From the NCBI GenBank assembly GCA_964549945.1, contig CAZJXD010000011.1:1-64000 (forward strand): a DNA stretch of 64,000 bases. Reading direction: 5' to 3'. Within the stretch, counting starts at the first letter, position 1; the number at the start of each line of letters is the position of its first letter. Source of the stretch: B25-G16 sp964549945 (GTDB lineage: Bacteria; Desulfobacterota; DSM-4660; Desulfatiglandales; B25-G16). A model generated the notes under the pieces. The model was not told the DNA's origin. It was given only the letters and a program-made list of their open reading frames with translations, and searched no databases. Shown piece by piece: positions 16,913-25,532 of the stretch. Both the position numbers and the translations under genes were made by a program.

Positions 16913-17422
16913 TTAATCCTTATCTTCTTCCTTAAAAATCAGTTCACAATAAGGATGGCCTTCTGTCATTATTCGTGGCATAGTGACGTTATTGCTGGGA
17001 TTAACAAGATGCTCAGCTTCTCGTTAGAATGCCCCCAGAGCGCGGCAAAAGCTGGGTGGAATATCCAAGTCTGGAAACTAGATACAGGGTGGATGAAGAC
17101 AGCAGATCACCTCCTTTCTGGATACCTTTTCAATTTCTACGTCATAGCCAATAATTTCTCCTGTGGTTAGTTTTAAGTATGTGTCTAAGGAATAAGGGTC
17201 GCGACCCTCGATCCCAAATGCCTTAAGACCCGGTAAAAAGTATCTACGAGCGTTTTCGGTCATGAAGTCTTCCAGAATTTTACATTTCTCAAACTCGCCT
17301 AGGCTCCCATCGAGAATTTTAACAATCGAGCCAAAATAGCTCCAGGCTATCTTGTTGGCCGTTTTTCATTTTCTGACAGTAAGCCAATGATCTTCCGATA
17401 ATTTAGGCCCTTTATCTTTCAT
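16913..17422 (-). pseudogene. Dead gene, possibly an L-2-amino-thiazoline-4-carboxylate hydrolase-like protein
   Basis: A minus-strand frame reads as a continuous protein of about 169 codons but is interrupted by three different in-frame stops: TGA at 17366-17368, TAG at 17078-17080 and TAA at about 17000, with no frameshift. The visible parts include NARRYFLPGLKAFGIEGRDP, GYDVEIEKVSRKEVI and the end MTEGHPYCELIFKEEDKD. The ending and overall pattern resemble the small ATC-hydrolase-like family, which is a tentative call. It lies between the enoyl-CoA hydratase and the HMG-CoA-synthase-like gene, so it was once part of that operon. The frame may have started farther upstream, near 17480. Between 16739 and 16912 there is an AT-rich leader with no gene seen. 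Confidence 0.7.
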
Positions 17423-17484
17423 TGCTTCCTCATTGAAGAGCTTGGATAAATTCCATTTCGGAGTTTCCAAGTATGTTTGGTATG

Positions 17485-18285
17485 TTAACGGCCTTTAAAA
17501 ATAGGTTTTCGCTTTTCAAGAAAGGCAGATGCTGCCTCTTTATGATCCTCTGTCTGGTAGCAGAGGGCGTTTATATTTGCCTCAAGCCGAATACTTTCAT
17601 CCAGATTGCTGGCTGCCCCTTTATGAAGGGCTGCTTTACTCAATCCCAAGGCCAAGGGGGGTAAGCTGGCGATATGATGGGCTAAGGCTATAACCTCGTC
17701 CATCAACTTATCATCCGGTACTACCTTATTAACCACCCTCATCCTTTCGGCCTCATCCGCATCAAATCGGCGGGCTGTAAATACCAGTTCCATAGCTTTT
17801 CCAAGACCAACAAGCGCGGGCAAGGTGTACGTCCCGCCCAGTTCAGGTATAATACCCATCACGGGAAACTCAGCACCAAATTTGGTACTTTCAGCGGCCA
17901 GTCTCAGGTCACAAAGTAAAGCAAGGCTAAACCCAGCACCTAGAACAAATCCCTGCAATGCACCAATAACTGGCTTCTCCACTCGTGCTAATATAGTAAG
18001 CTTATGAAACAGATCTCCTAATAGGTGCCGAGTATCCATATGGGATTGGCTATTGATAAGTTGTAAGAAGGAAATATCACCGCCAGCGCAAAAGCTCCGG
18101 CCTGCACCGCTTAAAACAATGACGCGGACTTCCCGGTTATTACCCAATTCATTAAAACAGCAGTAAATCTCATCAGCCAGTTCCTGGTTCAGGGCATTCA
18201 TGAATTCAGGACGATTCAATTGAACATGCGCCACATGTTGATTCAGTTCAAGTTTTAGTGTGGAGTAGTTCATAAAGGCCTCCAA
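17485..18285 (-). CDS. Enoyl-CoA hydratase/isomerase family protein
   Basis: Crotonase-fold enzyme, 266 residues. The oxyanion-hole segments are SGAGRSFCAGGDISFL near residue 57 and GALQGFVLGAGFSLAL near 106. The second acidic catalytic region is MGIIPELGGTYTLP near 137. It likely hydrates a 2-enoyl-CoA, though isomerase or related activity is possible. It is the first gene of the minus-strand operon read from the divergent promoter at 18.35 kb. There is a pseudogene and then the HMG-CoA-synthase-like, thiolase and dehydrogenase genes after it, so hydration, oxidation and thiolysis follow in gene order. The start ATG at 18285 is preceded by GGAGG-like sequence. Confidence 0.92.
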   Translation of the reverse strand: MEAFMNYSTLKLELNQHVAHVQLNRPEFMNALNQELADEIYCCFNELGNNREVRVIVLSGAGRSFCAGGDISFLQLINSQSHMDTRHLLGDLFHKLTILARVEKPVIGALQGFVLGAGFSLALLCDLRLAAESTKFGAEFPVMGIIPELGGTYTLPALVGLGKAMELVFTARRFDADEAERMRVVNKVVPDDKLMDEVIALAHHIASLPPLALGLSKAALHKGAASNLDESIRLEANINALCYQTEDHKEAASAFLEKRKPIFKGR

Positions 18286-18329
18286 TAAACAAGAGACAAA
18301 GATATTTCAGTAACTATGAATAATTAACG

Positions 18330-18343
18330 AACGATTGATCGTT
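18330..18343. promoter_or_regulatory. Inverted-repeat operator, minus-strand side
   Basis: Perfect inverted repeat AACGAT-TG-ATCGTT. It lies just downstream of the predicted minus-strand -10 region for the enoyl-CoA hydratase operon. The 12-mer GAACGATTGATC recurs at 18505-18516 on the other side of the divergent region. Such paired palindromes are typical of TetR-family control; a TetR-type regulator is encoded at 29444. The link is inferred. Confidence 0.6.
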
Positions 18344-18344
18344 A

Positions 18345-18375
18345 TTATTTAAATTATTTCATATTAATTTGTCAA
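18345..18375 (-). promoter_or_regulatory. Promoter of the enoyl-CoA hydratase operon
   Basis: On the minus strand TTGACA (18370-18375) is followed after about 17-18 bases by an AT-rich TTAAAT/TAAATA element near 18347-18352. The region is strongly AT-rich compared with flanking genes. The inverted-repeat operator at 18330 begins only a few bases after the -10, where a bound repressor would block transcription initiation. Predicted from sequence only. Confidence 0.5.
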
Positions 18376-18461
18376 TCAATTTTTAATTTTTTCTCCTATA
18401 TTTTTCTATAGAAGATTTAATTTATTGATACTTCAATAAAAATTATTTATTAATATTCTTC

Positions 18462-18490
18462 TTGACATTGCTTTTATTTACATTTATTTT
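18462..18490 (+). promoter_or_regulatory. Promoter of the 2-oxoacid:ferredoxin oxidoreductase operon
   Basis: A consensus -35 TTGACA (18462-18467) and a -10 TATTTT (18485-18490) are separated by 17 bases. It drives plus-strand transcription of the oxidoreductase genes that start at 18587, leaving a leader of roughly 90 bases. The second operator copy (18506) overlaps the expected start region. Confidence 0.55.
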
Positions 18491-18505
18491 TCAAAATCCA
18501 AGATG

Positions 18506-18519
18506 AACGATTGATCATA
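18506..18519. promoter_or_regulatory. Inverted-repeat operator, plus-strand side
   Basis: Second copy of the operator: AACGAT-TG-ATCATA, where the left half and spacer equal the copy at 18330 and the right half has changed in its last bases. It lies 15 bases after the plus-strand -10, mirroring the position of the other copy. This suggests one regulator controls both divergent operons. Inferred. Confidence 0.55.
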
Positions 18520-18586
18520 AAAATATATTATGATCTAAAGTTTATATGTTAAAAGGTTTTCTTTCACTTGCGGGAAGGACTGTACG

Positions 18587-19147
18587 ATGAAAGAGATAAT
18601 AATTTGGGGTCGGGGTGGCCAAGGAGCAATCTTGGCATCCCAGATATTAGCCACAGCGGCATTCTTGGAGGGATATTGGGCCCAGACCTTTCCGCAATTC
18701 GGTGCGGAGAGGCGGGGTGCGCCGGTCATTGCGTACATTCGGCTGGATCACAAACCTATCCCTATCCGCAGCAAGGTCTACTCGCCCGACGTGGTAATCG
18801 TCATGGATTTCAACCTCTTCAAGATGCTGAATCCCCTGGCAGACCTCAAACCGGATGGTGTAGCGCTGCTCAATTATCCAAACGGTTCAGATCTCCCGTT
18901 AGAGCTACAGGATCAGGCAAATCATTTCTTCACGATCGATGCATCCAGCATTGCTCACCAAATCTACGGGAAAACAACGATTCCCATCACGAATATCATT
19001 ATCCTGGGAGCCTACTGCGCCGCACAACCCGATGTCGCACTGGAGTCCATCTACAAGGCACTGCCCGATTTTTTTGGAAAAGACAAGCTGGACCTGAACA
19101 TGAAGGCCGCCCAGATCGGATACAAAAGCGTGCGAGGGGTACAATGA
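18587..19147 (+). CDS. 2-oxoacid:ferredoxin oxidoreductase, gamma subunit
   Basis: Gamma chain (POR/KOR C domain), 186 residues, with the family start MKEIIIWGRGGQGAI, the GYWAQTFPQFGAERRGAPV stretch near residue 32 and VYSPDVVIVMD near 66. It is part of an enzyme that oxidatively decarboxylates a 2-oxo acid to acyl-CoA and reduced ferredoxin. It is first in a four-gene operon and overlaps the next gene by four bases (ATGA at 19144). A closely similar but broken copy is at 12843-13091. Confidence 0.93.
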   Translation: MKEIIIWGRGGQGAILASQILATAAFLEGYWAQTFPQFGAERRGAPVIAYIRLDHKPIPIRSKVYSPDVVIVMDFNLFKMLNPLADLKPDGVALLNYPNGSDLPLELQDQANHFFTIDASSIAHQIYGKTTIPITNIIILGAYCAAQPDVALESIYKALPDFFGKDKLDLNMKAAQIGYKSVRGVQ

Positions 19148-20910
19148 ACAAACCCGAGGCATTGGGACCGGATATTCAAAATCTCTATACCTATACCGAG
19201 CTACCCATCGGTGCTACCTCAATCGGCCTGCCTCCTGGCAGAAAAACCGGCCTGTGGAGATACATAAGGCCCGTATTCGAGGAGAAGATACCCCCCTGTC
19301 AGGATGAATGCCCGTTAGGCAACTGGATACAGCGTTTCGTAATGATGGTAACTCAGGATAAACTCGATGAAGCCTGGCGGGCCCTCAGGCTCGAGAATCC
19401 GTTTCCAGGAATCTGCGGAAGGGTTTGCTACCACCCCTGTGAGGAGGCGTGCAATCGAAAAGAGGTCGATGGATCTACCTCCATTCAGGCGATAGAACGA
19501 TACCTGGCGGATCATTTTTTCAACGCCTCCTTTACGCTACCCATAAGGAGGGAAAAGCGGGGAAAGAAGACGGCCGTTGTGGGTTCAGGGCCTGCCGGAT
19601 TGTCCTGCGCCTATTTCCTGGCCGTGATGGGATATGAGGTCTCCCTGTTCGAAGCGCTCAATGAATTAGGGGGAATTCCCCGGATCGGCATACCAACCTA
19701 TCGGTTGCCGAGGAATGTGCTCAACAAGGAAATAGATGACATCCTATCCCTGGGTATAGAGGTGAATACAGGATGCCGGGTGGGTAAGGACATGGCATTT
19801 TCCCGACTGCTCACCTATGATGCCGTGTTTCTGGCTACAGGAGCTCACCGGGAGCCACCCCTGAATATTCCGGGCGAGGAATGTGATGGCGTGTATAGAG
19901 GGCTCGAGTTCCTCAGCCGGTTCAACAGGGAAGAATCGATCGAGTTAGGGGAGAAGATCCTCGTGATCGGTGGTGGCAATGTGGCCATCGATGTGGTGAG
20001 GAGCCTCTTTCGCCTGAATCGCCAACCGCTGCTCCTCTATCGAAGGACGAGGGCTGAGATGCCGGCCTTTTCCGAAGAGATAGACGAGGCACTCGAGGAG
20101 GGAGCAGAGATGCAGTATCTTCTCTCCCCAACTGCTATCCAAAGATCCAACCGCGAGGGACTTGTTCTCGAGTGCGCCAGGATGAGGAAGGATGGATTGG
20201 GCGAAGATGGGCGGGCCAGGGTGGCTCCGATTGAGGGAGAGGGCCTGTCCCTTCCTGCGGATCAGATCATCCTTGCCACTGGAGAGGCCCCGGATCTCTC
20301 GTACCTCGATCAAGTCCTTCACCTGACAAATGGACGTATCCGGGTAAACGAGTGGGGTCAGACAAGCCACGACCAGGTCTTTGCGGGCGGAGACATCATC
20401 GATCAGCCCTGGACCGTATCCGAGGCCATCGGATCAGCCAAGAGGGCTGCCATCGCTATTGACCACTATCTGAGAGGAGATGATCTCGGGGAGATCGCTC
20501 AGAGAGGAGCTATGGCACGGACCATTCGTGATCACTTGGGCATTGATGGTAACGTGCCACGGGGACAAGGAAAGATTGTGGCCATCCAGGACCTAAACCT
20601 GGCCTATTGCTCGCCTCTCACGCGCCGGAAGGGCAAAAAGTTATCCCTGAGTGATCGCGTTGGGAACTTCGATGAGGTGAATCTTGGAATGGGCCGTGAA
20701 GAGGCGCTGCAAGAGGCCGAGCGATGCCTGAGCTGCGGTGTGTGCAGGATGTGTGGCAACTGCTATCTCTTCTGTCCCGATGCCGCCGTTGCGCTCGACC
20801 CTGAAACCCACCGATACGTGATCGATTATGAATACTGCAAAGGCTGTGGCATCTGCCAGGCCGAGTGCCCTGTGGGGGCCATCGCAATCCAAAGCGAAGG
20901 AGAGCAATAG
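19144..20910 (+). CDS. NAD(P)-binding GltD-like oxidoreductase fused to 2[4Fe-4S] ferredoxin (delta) domain
   Basis: 588 residues. The N-terminal region has cysteine motifs for Fe-S binding (CQDECPLG near 52; CGRVCYHPCEEAC near 91), as in the small subunit of glutamate synthase and related proteins. The FAD motif VVGSGPAGLSCAYF is near residue 143 and the NAD(P)H motif VIGGGNVAIDVVR near 277. The C-terminus has two ferredoxin motifs: CGVCRMCGNCYLFCP and CKGCGICQAECPVG, equivalent to the delta subunit. It should link ferredoxin, FAD and NAD(P)H with the 2-oxoacid oxidoreductase. The start at 19144 overlaps the gamma gene by four bases. A longer frame reaching back to 18568 is not used because it crosses the gamma gene in another frame. 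Confidence 0.92.
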   Translation: MNKPEALGPDIQNLYTYTELPIGATSIGLPPGRKTGLWRYIRPVFEEKIPPCQDECPLGNWIQRFVMMVTQDKLDEAWRALRLENPFPGICGRVCYHPCEEACNRKEVDGSTSIQAIERYLADHFFNASFTLPIRREKRGKKTAVVGSGPAGLSCAYFLAVMGYEVSLFEALNELGGIPRIGIPTYRLPRNVLNKEIDDILSLGIEVNTGCRVGKDMAFSRLLTYDAVFLATGAHREPPLNIPGEECDGVYRGLEFLSRFNREESIELGEKILVIGGGNVAIDVVRSLFRLNRQPLLLYRRTRAEMPAFSEEIDEALEEGAEMQYLLSPTAIQRSNREGLVLECARMRKDGLGEDGRARVAPIEGEGLSLPADQIILATGEAPDLSYLDQVLHLTNGRIRVNEWGQTSHDQVFAGGDIIDQPWTVSEAIGSAKRAAIAIDHYLRGDDLGEIAQRGAMARTIRDHLGIDGNVPRGQGKIVAIQDLNLAYCSPLTRRKGKKLSLSDRVGNFDEVNLGMGREEALQEAERCLSCGVCRMCGNCYLFCPDAAVALDPETHRYVIDYEYCKGCGICQAECPVGAIAIQSEGEQ

Positions 20911-20912
20911 GA

Positions 20913-22106
20913 GTGGAAACACGAAAGATGTTAACGGGCAATTACGCGGCTGCGTATGGGGCAAAAGTCGCCAGGGTAGAGGTTGCGCCCGTATATCCGA
21001 TTACGCCCCAGACGCACATCATGGAGAAACTCGCGGAATTCGTTGAAAGCGGGGAGCTGGATGCCGAATTCGTTCCCGTTGAATCGGAGCATTCGGCCCT
21101 GGCCGTTGCCATCGCAGCACAGGCGACAGGCGCTCGGAGCTTTACCGCAACCTCGGCACAGGGTTTGGTCTACATGCATGAAAATCTCTTCGTGGCCTCC
21201 GGACTCCGGCTTCCCATTGTCATGGTCCTCGTGAACAGGTCCCTGGGTGCACCCAACTCCATCTATCCCGATCTCGGCGATTCCCTCGATCAGAGGGACA
21301 CGGGATGGATCCAGATGTATGTGGAGAACGCCCAAGAGGCCCACGATATGATCATCCAGGCCTATCGCATTGCGGAAGACAAACGGGTCCTTTTGCCAGT
21401 GGCCATATGTTTTGAGGGAATTATCATCTCACACTATATGGAACCCGTTGAGATACTCGATCAGCAGAAGGTCGACCGCTTCCTGCCCTCGTACCAGCCG
21501 GAACATGTGATCCTTGACCCGGACAGGCCTATGTCCGTGGGACAGATCGTCATGGATGATTCCTACTACACCGAATATAAGTACCAGCAACAAGAGGCCA
21601 TGGACAGGTCAAAGGCGGTGATCCGGGAGGTGGATGAGGCCTTTGGCGAGACCTTCGGCAGGAACTACGGCGGCCTCATATCCACTGAGCGGATGGATGA
21701 TGCAGAGGTTGCCATCCTGACCCTCGGGAGCCTGGCCTCAACGGCGAGGGCCGTGGTCAATTACCTCAGGGATGAGAGGGGAACCCCGGTCGGCTTGGTC
21801 AAGCTGCGTGCCGTCAGGCCCTTTCCCGATCAGGAACTCAGGGAATGCCTGGGCCCCATGAAGGCGATCGCCATCCTGGAGAGGGATATCTCTCTCGGTT
21901 CCGGCGGAATCATCTACACAGAGCTTTTACGCGGCCTTCGCACGTTGAACGGCTCGCCGCACTTGATAGACTACATCATAGGGCTTGGCGGAAGGGATGT
22001 CACCTTTGAGGATATTAAAGACATCGCCGTGACCACCTTTGAGGAACGAAATGTGGATTCGATAACAAATCCGATTCGATGGTACCAGGTGAGGGGTTTA
22101 CCATGA
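20913..22106 (+). CDS. 2-oxoacid:ferredoxin oxidoreductase, alpha subunit
   Basis: Alpha chain with the family start LTGNYAAAYGAKVA and the YPITPQTHIMEKLAEF segment, followed by SEHSALAVAIAAQATGARSFTATS and a C-terminal domain (VGLVKLRAVRPFP). I prefer the GTG at 20913, since an AAGGAGAG ribosome-binding site lies 8 bases upstream and the gene then begins just after the preceding stop; an ATG at 20928 is possible. The length is then 397 residues, normal for PorA/VorA. Residue pattern around NRSLGAPN and DQRDTGW resembles pyruvate or branched-chain 2-oxoacid enzymes, but the substrate is undecided. Confidence 0.92.
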   Translation: METRKMLTGNYAAAYGAKVARVEVAPVYPITPQTHIMEKLAEFVESGELDAEFVPVESEHSALAVAIAAQATGARSFTATSAQGLVYMHENLFVASGLRLPIVMVLVNRSLGAPNSIYPDLGDSLDQRDTGWIQMYVENAQEAHDMIIQAYRIAEDKRVLLPVAICFEGIIISHYMEPVEILDQQKVDRFLPSYQPEHVILDPDRPMSVGQIVMDDSYYTEYKYQQQEAMDRSKAVIREVDEAFGETFGRNYGGLISTERMDDAEVAILTLGSLASTARAVVNYLRDERGTPVGLVKLRAVRPFPDQELRECLGPMKAIAILERDISLGSGGIIYTELLRGLRTLNGSPHLIDYIIGLGGRDVTFEDIKDIAVTTFEERNVDSITNPIRWYQVRGLP

Positions 22107-22990
22107 ATACCTTAGCGGACACGTTATCCAAGGAAGAGCGCTTTCACTCGGGCCATCCCCTTTGTCCGGGATGTCCGGGAGGGATCATGATCAGGTGGAT
22201 CACCAAGACACTGGGAAAGGACTCCATAGCCACCATTTCCGCGAGCTGTCTTGCGCTTCCCACCATGGTATATCCTCATGCGCTCGAGCTACCGTGCCTT
22301 TATATTGCCATGGCCCCATCCCCATGCGGAATATCGGGGATCAGCGCCGCGATCAGGGTCTTGAAGAGAAAGGGGCGTATCCAAAAGGATCGCAAGATAC
22401 ACGCCATCGCCATCGCAGGAGACGGTTCAACGGCGGATATCGGCATGGCGGCCCTCTCAGGAGCCGCAGAGAGGAATGATGACGGCATCTACTTCTGCTT
22501 CGACAACGAGGCTTACATGAATACCGGAATCCAGCGCAGCAGCTGCACCCCTCAATTCAGCTGGACCACCTCTACGCTCAAGGGAAAGGCGGAGAGAAAA
22601 AAGGATCTGCCGAAAATCATGGCCGCTCACGATATCCCCTATGTGGCAACCGTCTCCGTGGGCTACCCAGATGATTTCATTAAAAAGCTCGAAAAGGCCA
22701 GAGACATGGAGCCGGGCTTTCGATATCTCCATGTTCACGCGCCGTGTCCCGCTGGATGGAGGTTCCCGGAAAGCAAGACCGTGGAGGTTGCCCGCCTCGC
22801 CGTTGAGACGGGCTTCTGGATGCTCTATGAGATCGATCATGGTTCTTCGAGGATTACCTATCGGCCCCCCAAACGAAGACCGATAGAAGATTACATCAAA
22901 CTTCAAGGTCGATTTAAGGGATTAAGGGAAAAGAACATTCGGATATTGCAACAGTGGGTAAATGAGCAACAGGAACATTTAGCAACCTAA
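22103..22990 (+). CDS. 2-oxoacid:ferredoxin oxidoreductase, beta subunit
   Basis: Thiamine-diphosphate-binding beta chain, 295 residues from the ATG at 22103, which overlaps the alpha gene by four bases (ATGA) and has GAGGGG eight bases upstream. Cysteines for a [4Fe-4S] cluster begin at HPLCPGCPGG near residue 20. The ThDP/Mg motif is GDGSTADIGM, then FDNEAYMNTG about 30 residues later. This completes the four-part enzyme and lies last in the operon before a pseudogene. Confidence 0.93.
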   Translation: MNTLADTLSKEERFHSGHPLCPGCPGGIMIRWITKTLGKDSIATISASCLALPTMVYPHALELPCLYIAMAPSPCGISGISAAIRVLKRKGRIQKDRKIHAIAIAGDGSTADIGMAALSGAAERNDDGIYFCFDNEAYMNTGIQRSSCTPQFSWTTSTLKGKAERKKDLPKIMAAHDIPYVATVSVGYPDDFIKKLEKARDMEPGFRYLHVHAPCPAGWRFPESKTVEVARLAVETGFWMLYEIDHGSSRITYRPPKRRPIEDYIKLQGRFKGLREKNIRILQQWVNEQQEHLAT

Positions 22991-23079
22991 TACAGGCAGG
23001 GATCTTTTAAAAAGATATGGTACTGTTAGCTTATAAATGAATGTAGAAGCATTTACGTTGCTATTTATGAGCTGGTTTA

Positions 23080-23909
23080 GTGATATTGGCTCTCCCTGCC
23101 AAGGGACATAGGCCCTTTTTTGAAAAGATGATCCCCTACCTCGAGGAGATGCTGAGGTTATAATTGGGGGATGGACTTCAATGCCGTATGGGACGAGGAT
23201 CGTGAAGCCGGGGAAGGTTGATTGCATCTTGAGGATCCGCGAGCTCCAGTGCGATGCACTTCCGAGCAAGCACGGAGATGCCTTCTTCGATACGCTGAAG
23301 GGGCTGCCCGTCTTTGATTGCATTCTGGAGCTCAAGCGGGCAGATACGGTCATTGGGGTTGGCCTTTCAAACCCCAATCCGGTGGTCCATGTTCCCGGAT
23401 CACTTCTCAACGTAGGCGCTATGGAGGTCTCGGAAATGGAGGGCACCTTGGGCATAGCGAAGGGCAGGTACTCAATGTATAAATACGGGATGAGCCCGGC
23501 GGTTTCAAGGGTACAGCTGGCCTTCTATCAGGAGGAGCGTAAGCTGGCCGATGCCATGGGCATCAAGATGATTGAGTATCGAGATGACCAGTTCTTCTGG
23601 AAGGGAAGCGTGATGGGCATTGAGTATTGGGTTCCCTATGCTGATACCGTCCTTCCGCCTATCGTTGGTCCCGATTGCGTTGAGCACCGGTACTTCACCG
23701 AGGATGTACCAGTGGGAACGGTCATACGATACCACCTGGCGAAAAAATTCGGGGTAGAGGTATCCATCATAGAGTCCATGATACGGGTAGGATCGGTGGC
23801 CTGTAAGCGCGATTTCCTCACTGAGGGAATATCCCTGAGGGAATTGGGCATTGAGGATTTGGATAAGGAAGAGATAATAAAATACATCAGAGAGGGTATA
23901 AAGGCGTAG
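23080..23909 (+). pseudogene. NAD/NADP-octopine/opine dehydrogenase family, truncated and frameshifted
   Basis: The downstream frame (from 23160) encodes about 245 residues matching the C-terminal part of the opine dehydrogenase family: TSMPYGTRIVKPGKVD, then KYGMSPAVSRVQ and a DxER-like YQEERKLADAMG. The upstream piece (23080-23150) reads VILALPAKGHRPFFEKMIPY in another frame, which is the tail of the Rossmann domain, so a frameshift lies near 23145. The first ~90 residues (the nucleotide-binding motif) are missing. An ATG at 23181 could still give a 242-residue product without its cofactor site. The remainder of 22991-23079 and 23910-24137 shows no gene. Confidence 0.78.
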
Positions 23910-24137
23910 CAATGCAATGCGGAGATGAAGAGTAATATCAATAGCGATTAGTGAACCAACCCGCGTCTAAGACTTTCTAGCCCGGCGATGTAATGGCAGT
24001 CTGCATATATCTAAATAGGAAATGAGAGGGGGTGGTTAAAATGGAAAGTATCTCAAATTAAAGGTGAAATTGGTTTTGGATTCTAGCCAGGTTGATTCAG
24101 GCCTTAAGATTAAACACTTAAAGAAAGGAAAAATGAA

Positions 24138-25181
24138 ATGAAAAGTAAGCACTTGATTTTTCTTCTCTTTGCCTTTGTAGTTGTTTTCACCTTTACTCCA
24201 GGATTTGCAGCCAGTAAGCCGGTAAAGATAAAATTTGCCCACTTAGCTCCAGCAAAACCTTTTGATTCAGATATTCATTCCATGGCGGTCGCTTTTAAAT
24301 ATATAGTCGAAAAGCGCACTGGTGGCCAAATTGAGGTTGATATTTACCATTCCGGCACACTGGGTAAAGAAATTGACTTGATAGAGGCTGTAAAAAACAA
24401 TGTAATTCAGCTGCATATTGCGTCAATGGGGGGATTGGCTCGAATATTTCCACCAGCCCTCCTTCATACCGCCCCTTATGCTATTAAAAACGAAGCTATT
24501 GGCAGGGCTCTCATCGATGGACCCTTTACCCAGAAACTCTTGGAGGCTTTTACGAACAAAACTGGGATAAAGGGGTTAGGTATCTTCGATTCGGCTTGCT
24601 ACCATGTTTTTACTAATAACATACGGCAGATCCATACCCCGGCTGATATGAAGGGAATGAAGTTTCGGGCCATGGATCCACTACAAATAGCCATGTTCAA
24701 AGCTCTTGGAGCTAGCGCCGTACCTATCTCATGGCCTGAGGTCTACACTTCACTCCAAACAGGGGTAGTCCATGGCCAGTCTAACCCCATCTCAATCGTC
24801 GAATGGGCCAAATTGTATGAGGTCCAGAAATATATCACAGCTGCCAATAGCATATATGGCGTTTTGTGGTTGGTGGCTAACAAAGAATGGTATGACTCCC
24901 TTTCGCTTGAGCATAGAGGCATAATCCAAGATGCCATCATGTTCTCGAAAGACACGCGTCGAGGTTTAGGTATTTTATTAGAACAATCTTCCATAAAAAA
25001 ATTAAAGGAGATTGGTATGGATGTGTACTGCCTCAATGACAATGAGGTATCGGAGTTTCAAAAACTTGCCCGACCTGCTTGCCTGGAGTTTTTAAAGGGG
25101 AAAATGGATCCTAAATGGGTTGATGAGTTTTTAATAGCCATCAAAGAAGCCGAGTCAAGTGTAAGTTTAGGATACAAGTAA
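24138..25181 (+). CDS. TRAP transporter solute-binding protein (DctP family)
   Basis: Periplasmic binding protein, 347 residues, with a clean Sec signal peptide (KSKH n-region, long hydrophobic core, ending GFAAS near residue 24). The mature part opens VKIKFAHLAPAKPFDS, and the middle has AMDPLQIAMFKALGASAVP, the conserved arginine-containing dicarboxylate-binding region being KFRAMD near residue 176. It partners with DctQ and DctM encoded 350 bp downstream. Base composition from here to about 33.9 kb is visibly richer in A and T than the flanking genes, hinting at a different history. Ligand unknown; DctP proteins bind a wide range of organic acids. Confidence 0.92.
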   Translation: MKSKHLIFLLFAFVVVFTFTPGFAASKPVKIKFAHLAPAKPFDSDIHSMAVAFKYIVEKRTGGQIEVDIYHSGTLGKEIDLIEAVKNNVIQLHIASMGGLARIFPPALLHTAPYAIKNEAIGRALIDGPFTQKLLEAFTNKTGIKGLGIFDSACYHVFTNNIRQIHTPADMKGMKFRAMDPLQIAMFKALGASAVPISWPEVYTSLQTGVVHGQSNPISIVEWAKLYEVQKYITAANSIYGVLWLVANKEWYDSLSLEHRGIIQDAIMFSKDTRRGLGILLEQSSIKKLKEIGMDVYCLNDNEVSEFQKLARPACLEFLKGKMDPKWVDEFLIAIKEAESSVSLGYK

Positions 25182-25532
25182 TTACGTGAAAACCCCCGGC
25201 TTTGCTGGGGGTCTCATAAAGTTTGATCTTTCTGTAAGTATGCGAAATCTTACCTGTGAGAACCACGCAAAGCCCATAGCAAAGGAGGCTCCCAAGGTAT
25301 GACATGGAAACCTATTTGCGATTGTGGGCGTGATCTCATTTGGATCCAAAGATATTGCAGAATTGTCAGAAGCATATAAACGAATATTGTTTTAAGAGCA
25401 AAGAGATTAGTTGTATGTGGCTCAGCATGTTTTTATGAGTTTATTCATATATGAGCGAGACTTTGTTGAGTCCTCAACAGGAGCAGATGGATAAAAAGAC
25501 CGAAAAGTAGATTAATACTTCTGAAAGGGTAA
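25182..25532 (+). other. Gene-free gap with a GC-rich hairpin after dctP-like gene
   Basis: Right after the binding-protein stop is a hairpin with a 9-bp stem, ACCCCCGGC / GCTGGGGGT, one mismatched pair, loop TTT (25192-25212). It is followed by mixed sequence, not a T-run, so it is a weak terminator candidate or an mRNA-stabilising hairpin separating the abundant binding protein from the permeases. The rest of the gap is AT-rich with no gene seen. Confidence 0.4.

Noticed and set aside
17366..17368. UGA in the hydrolase-like pseudogene as a selenocysteine codon
   Set aside because: The same frame also has TAG and TAA stops, so recoding of one stop cannot save the gene. No Sec insertion structure is evident.
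18568..20910. A single 780-codon open frame covering the gamma and GltD-like genes
   Set aside because: Its first 190 codons overlap the well-supported gamma subunit in a different frame and have no family match. The real start is ATG 19144, overlapping the gamma stop.
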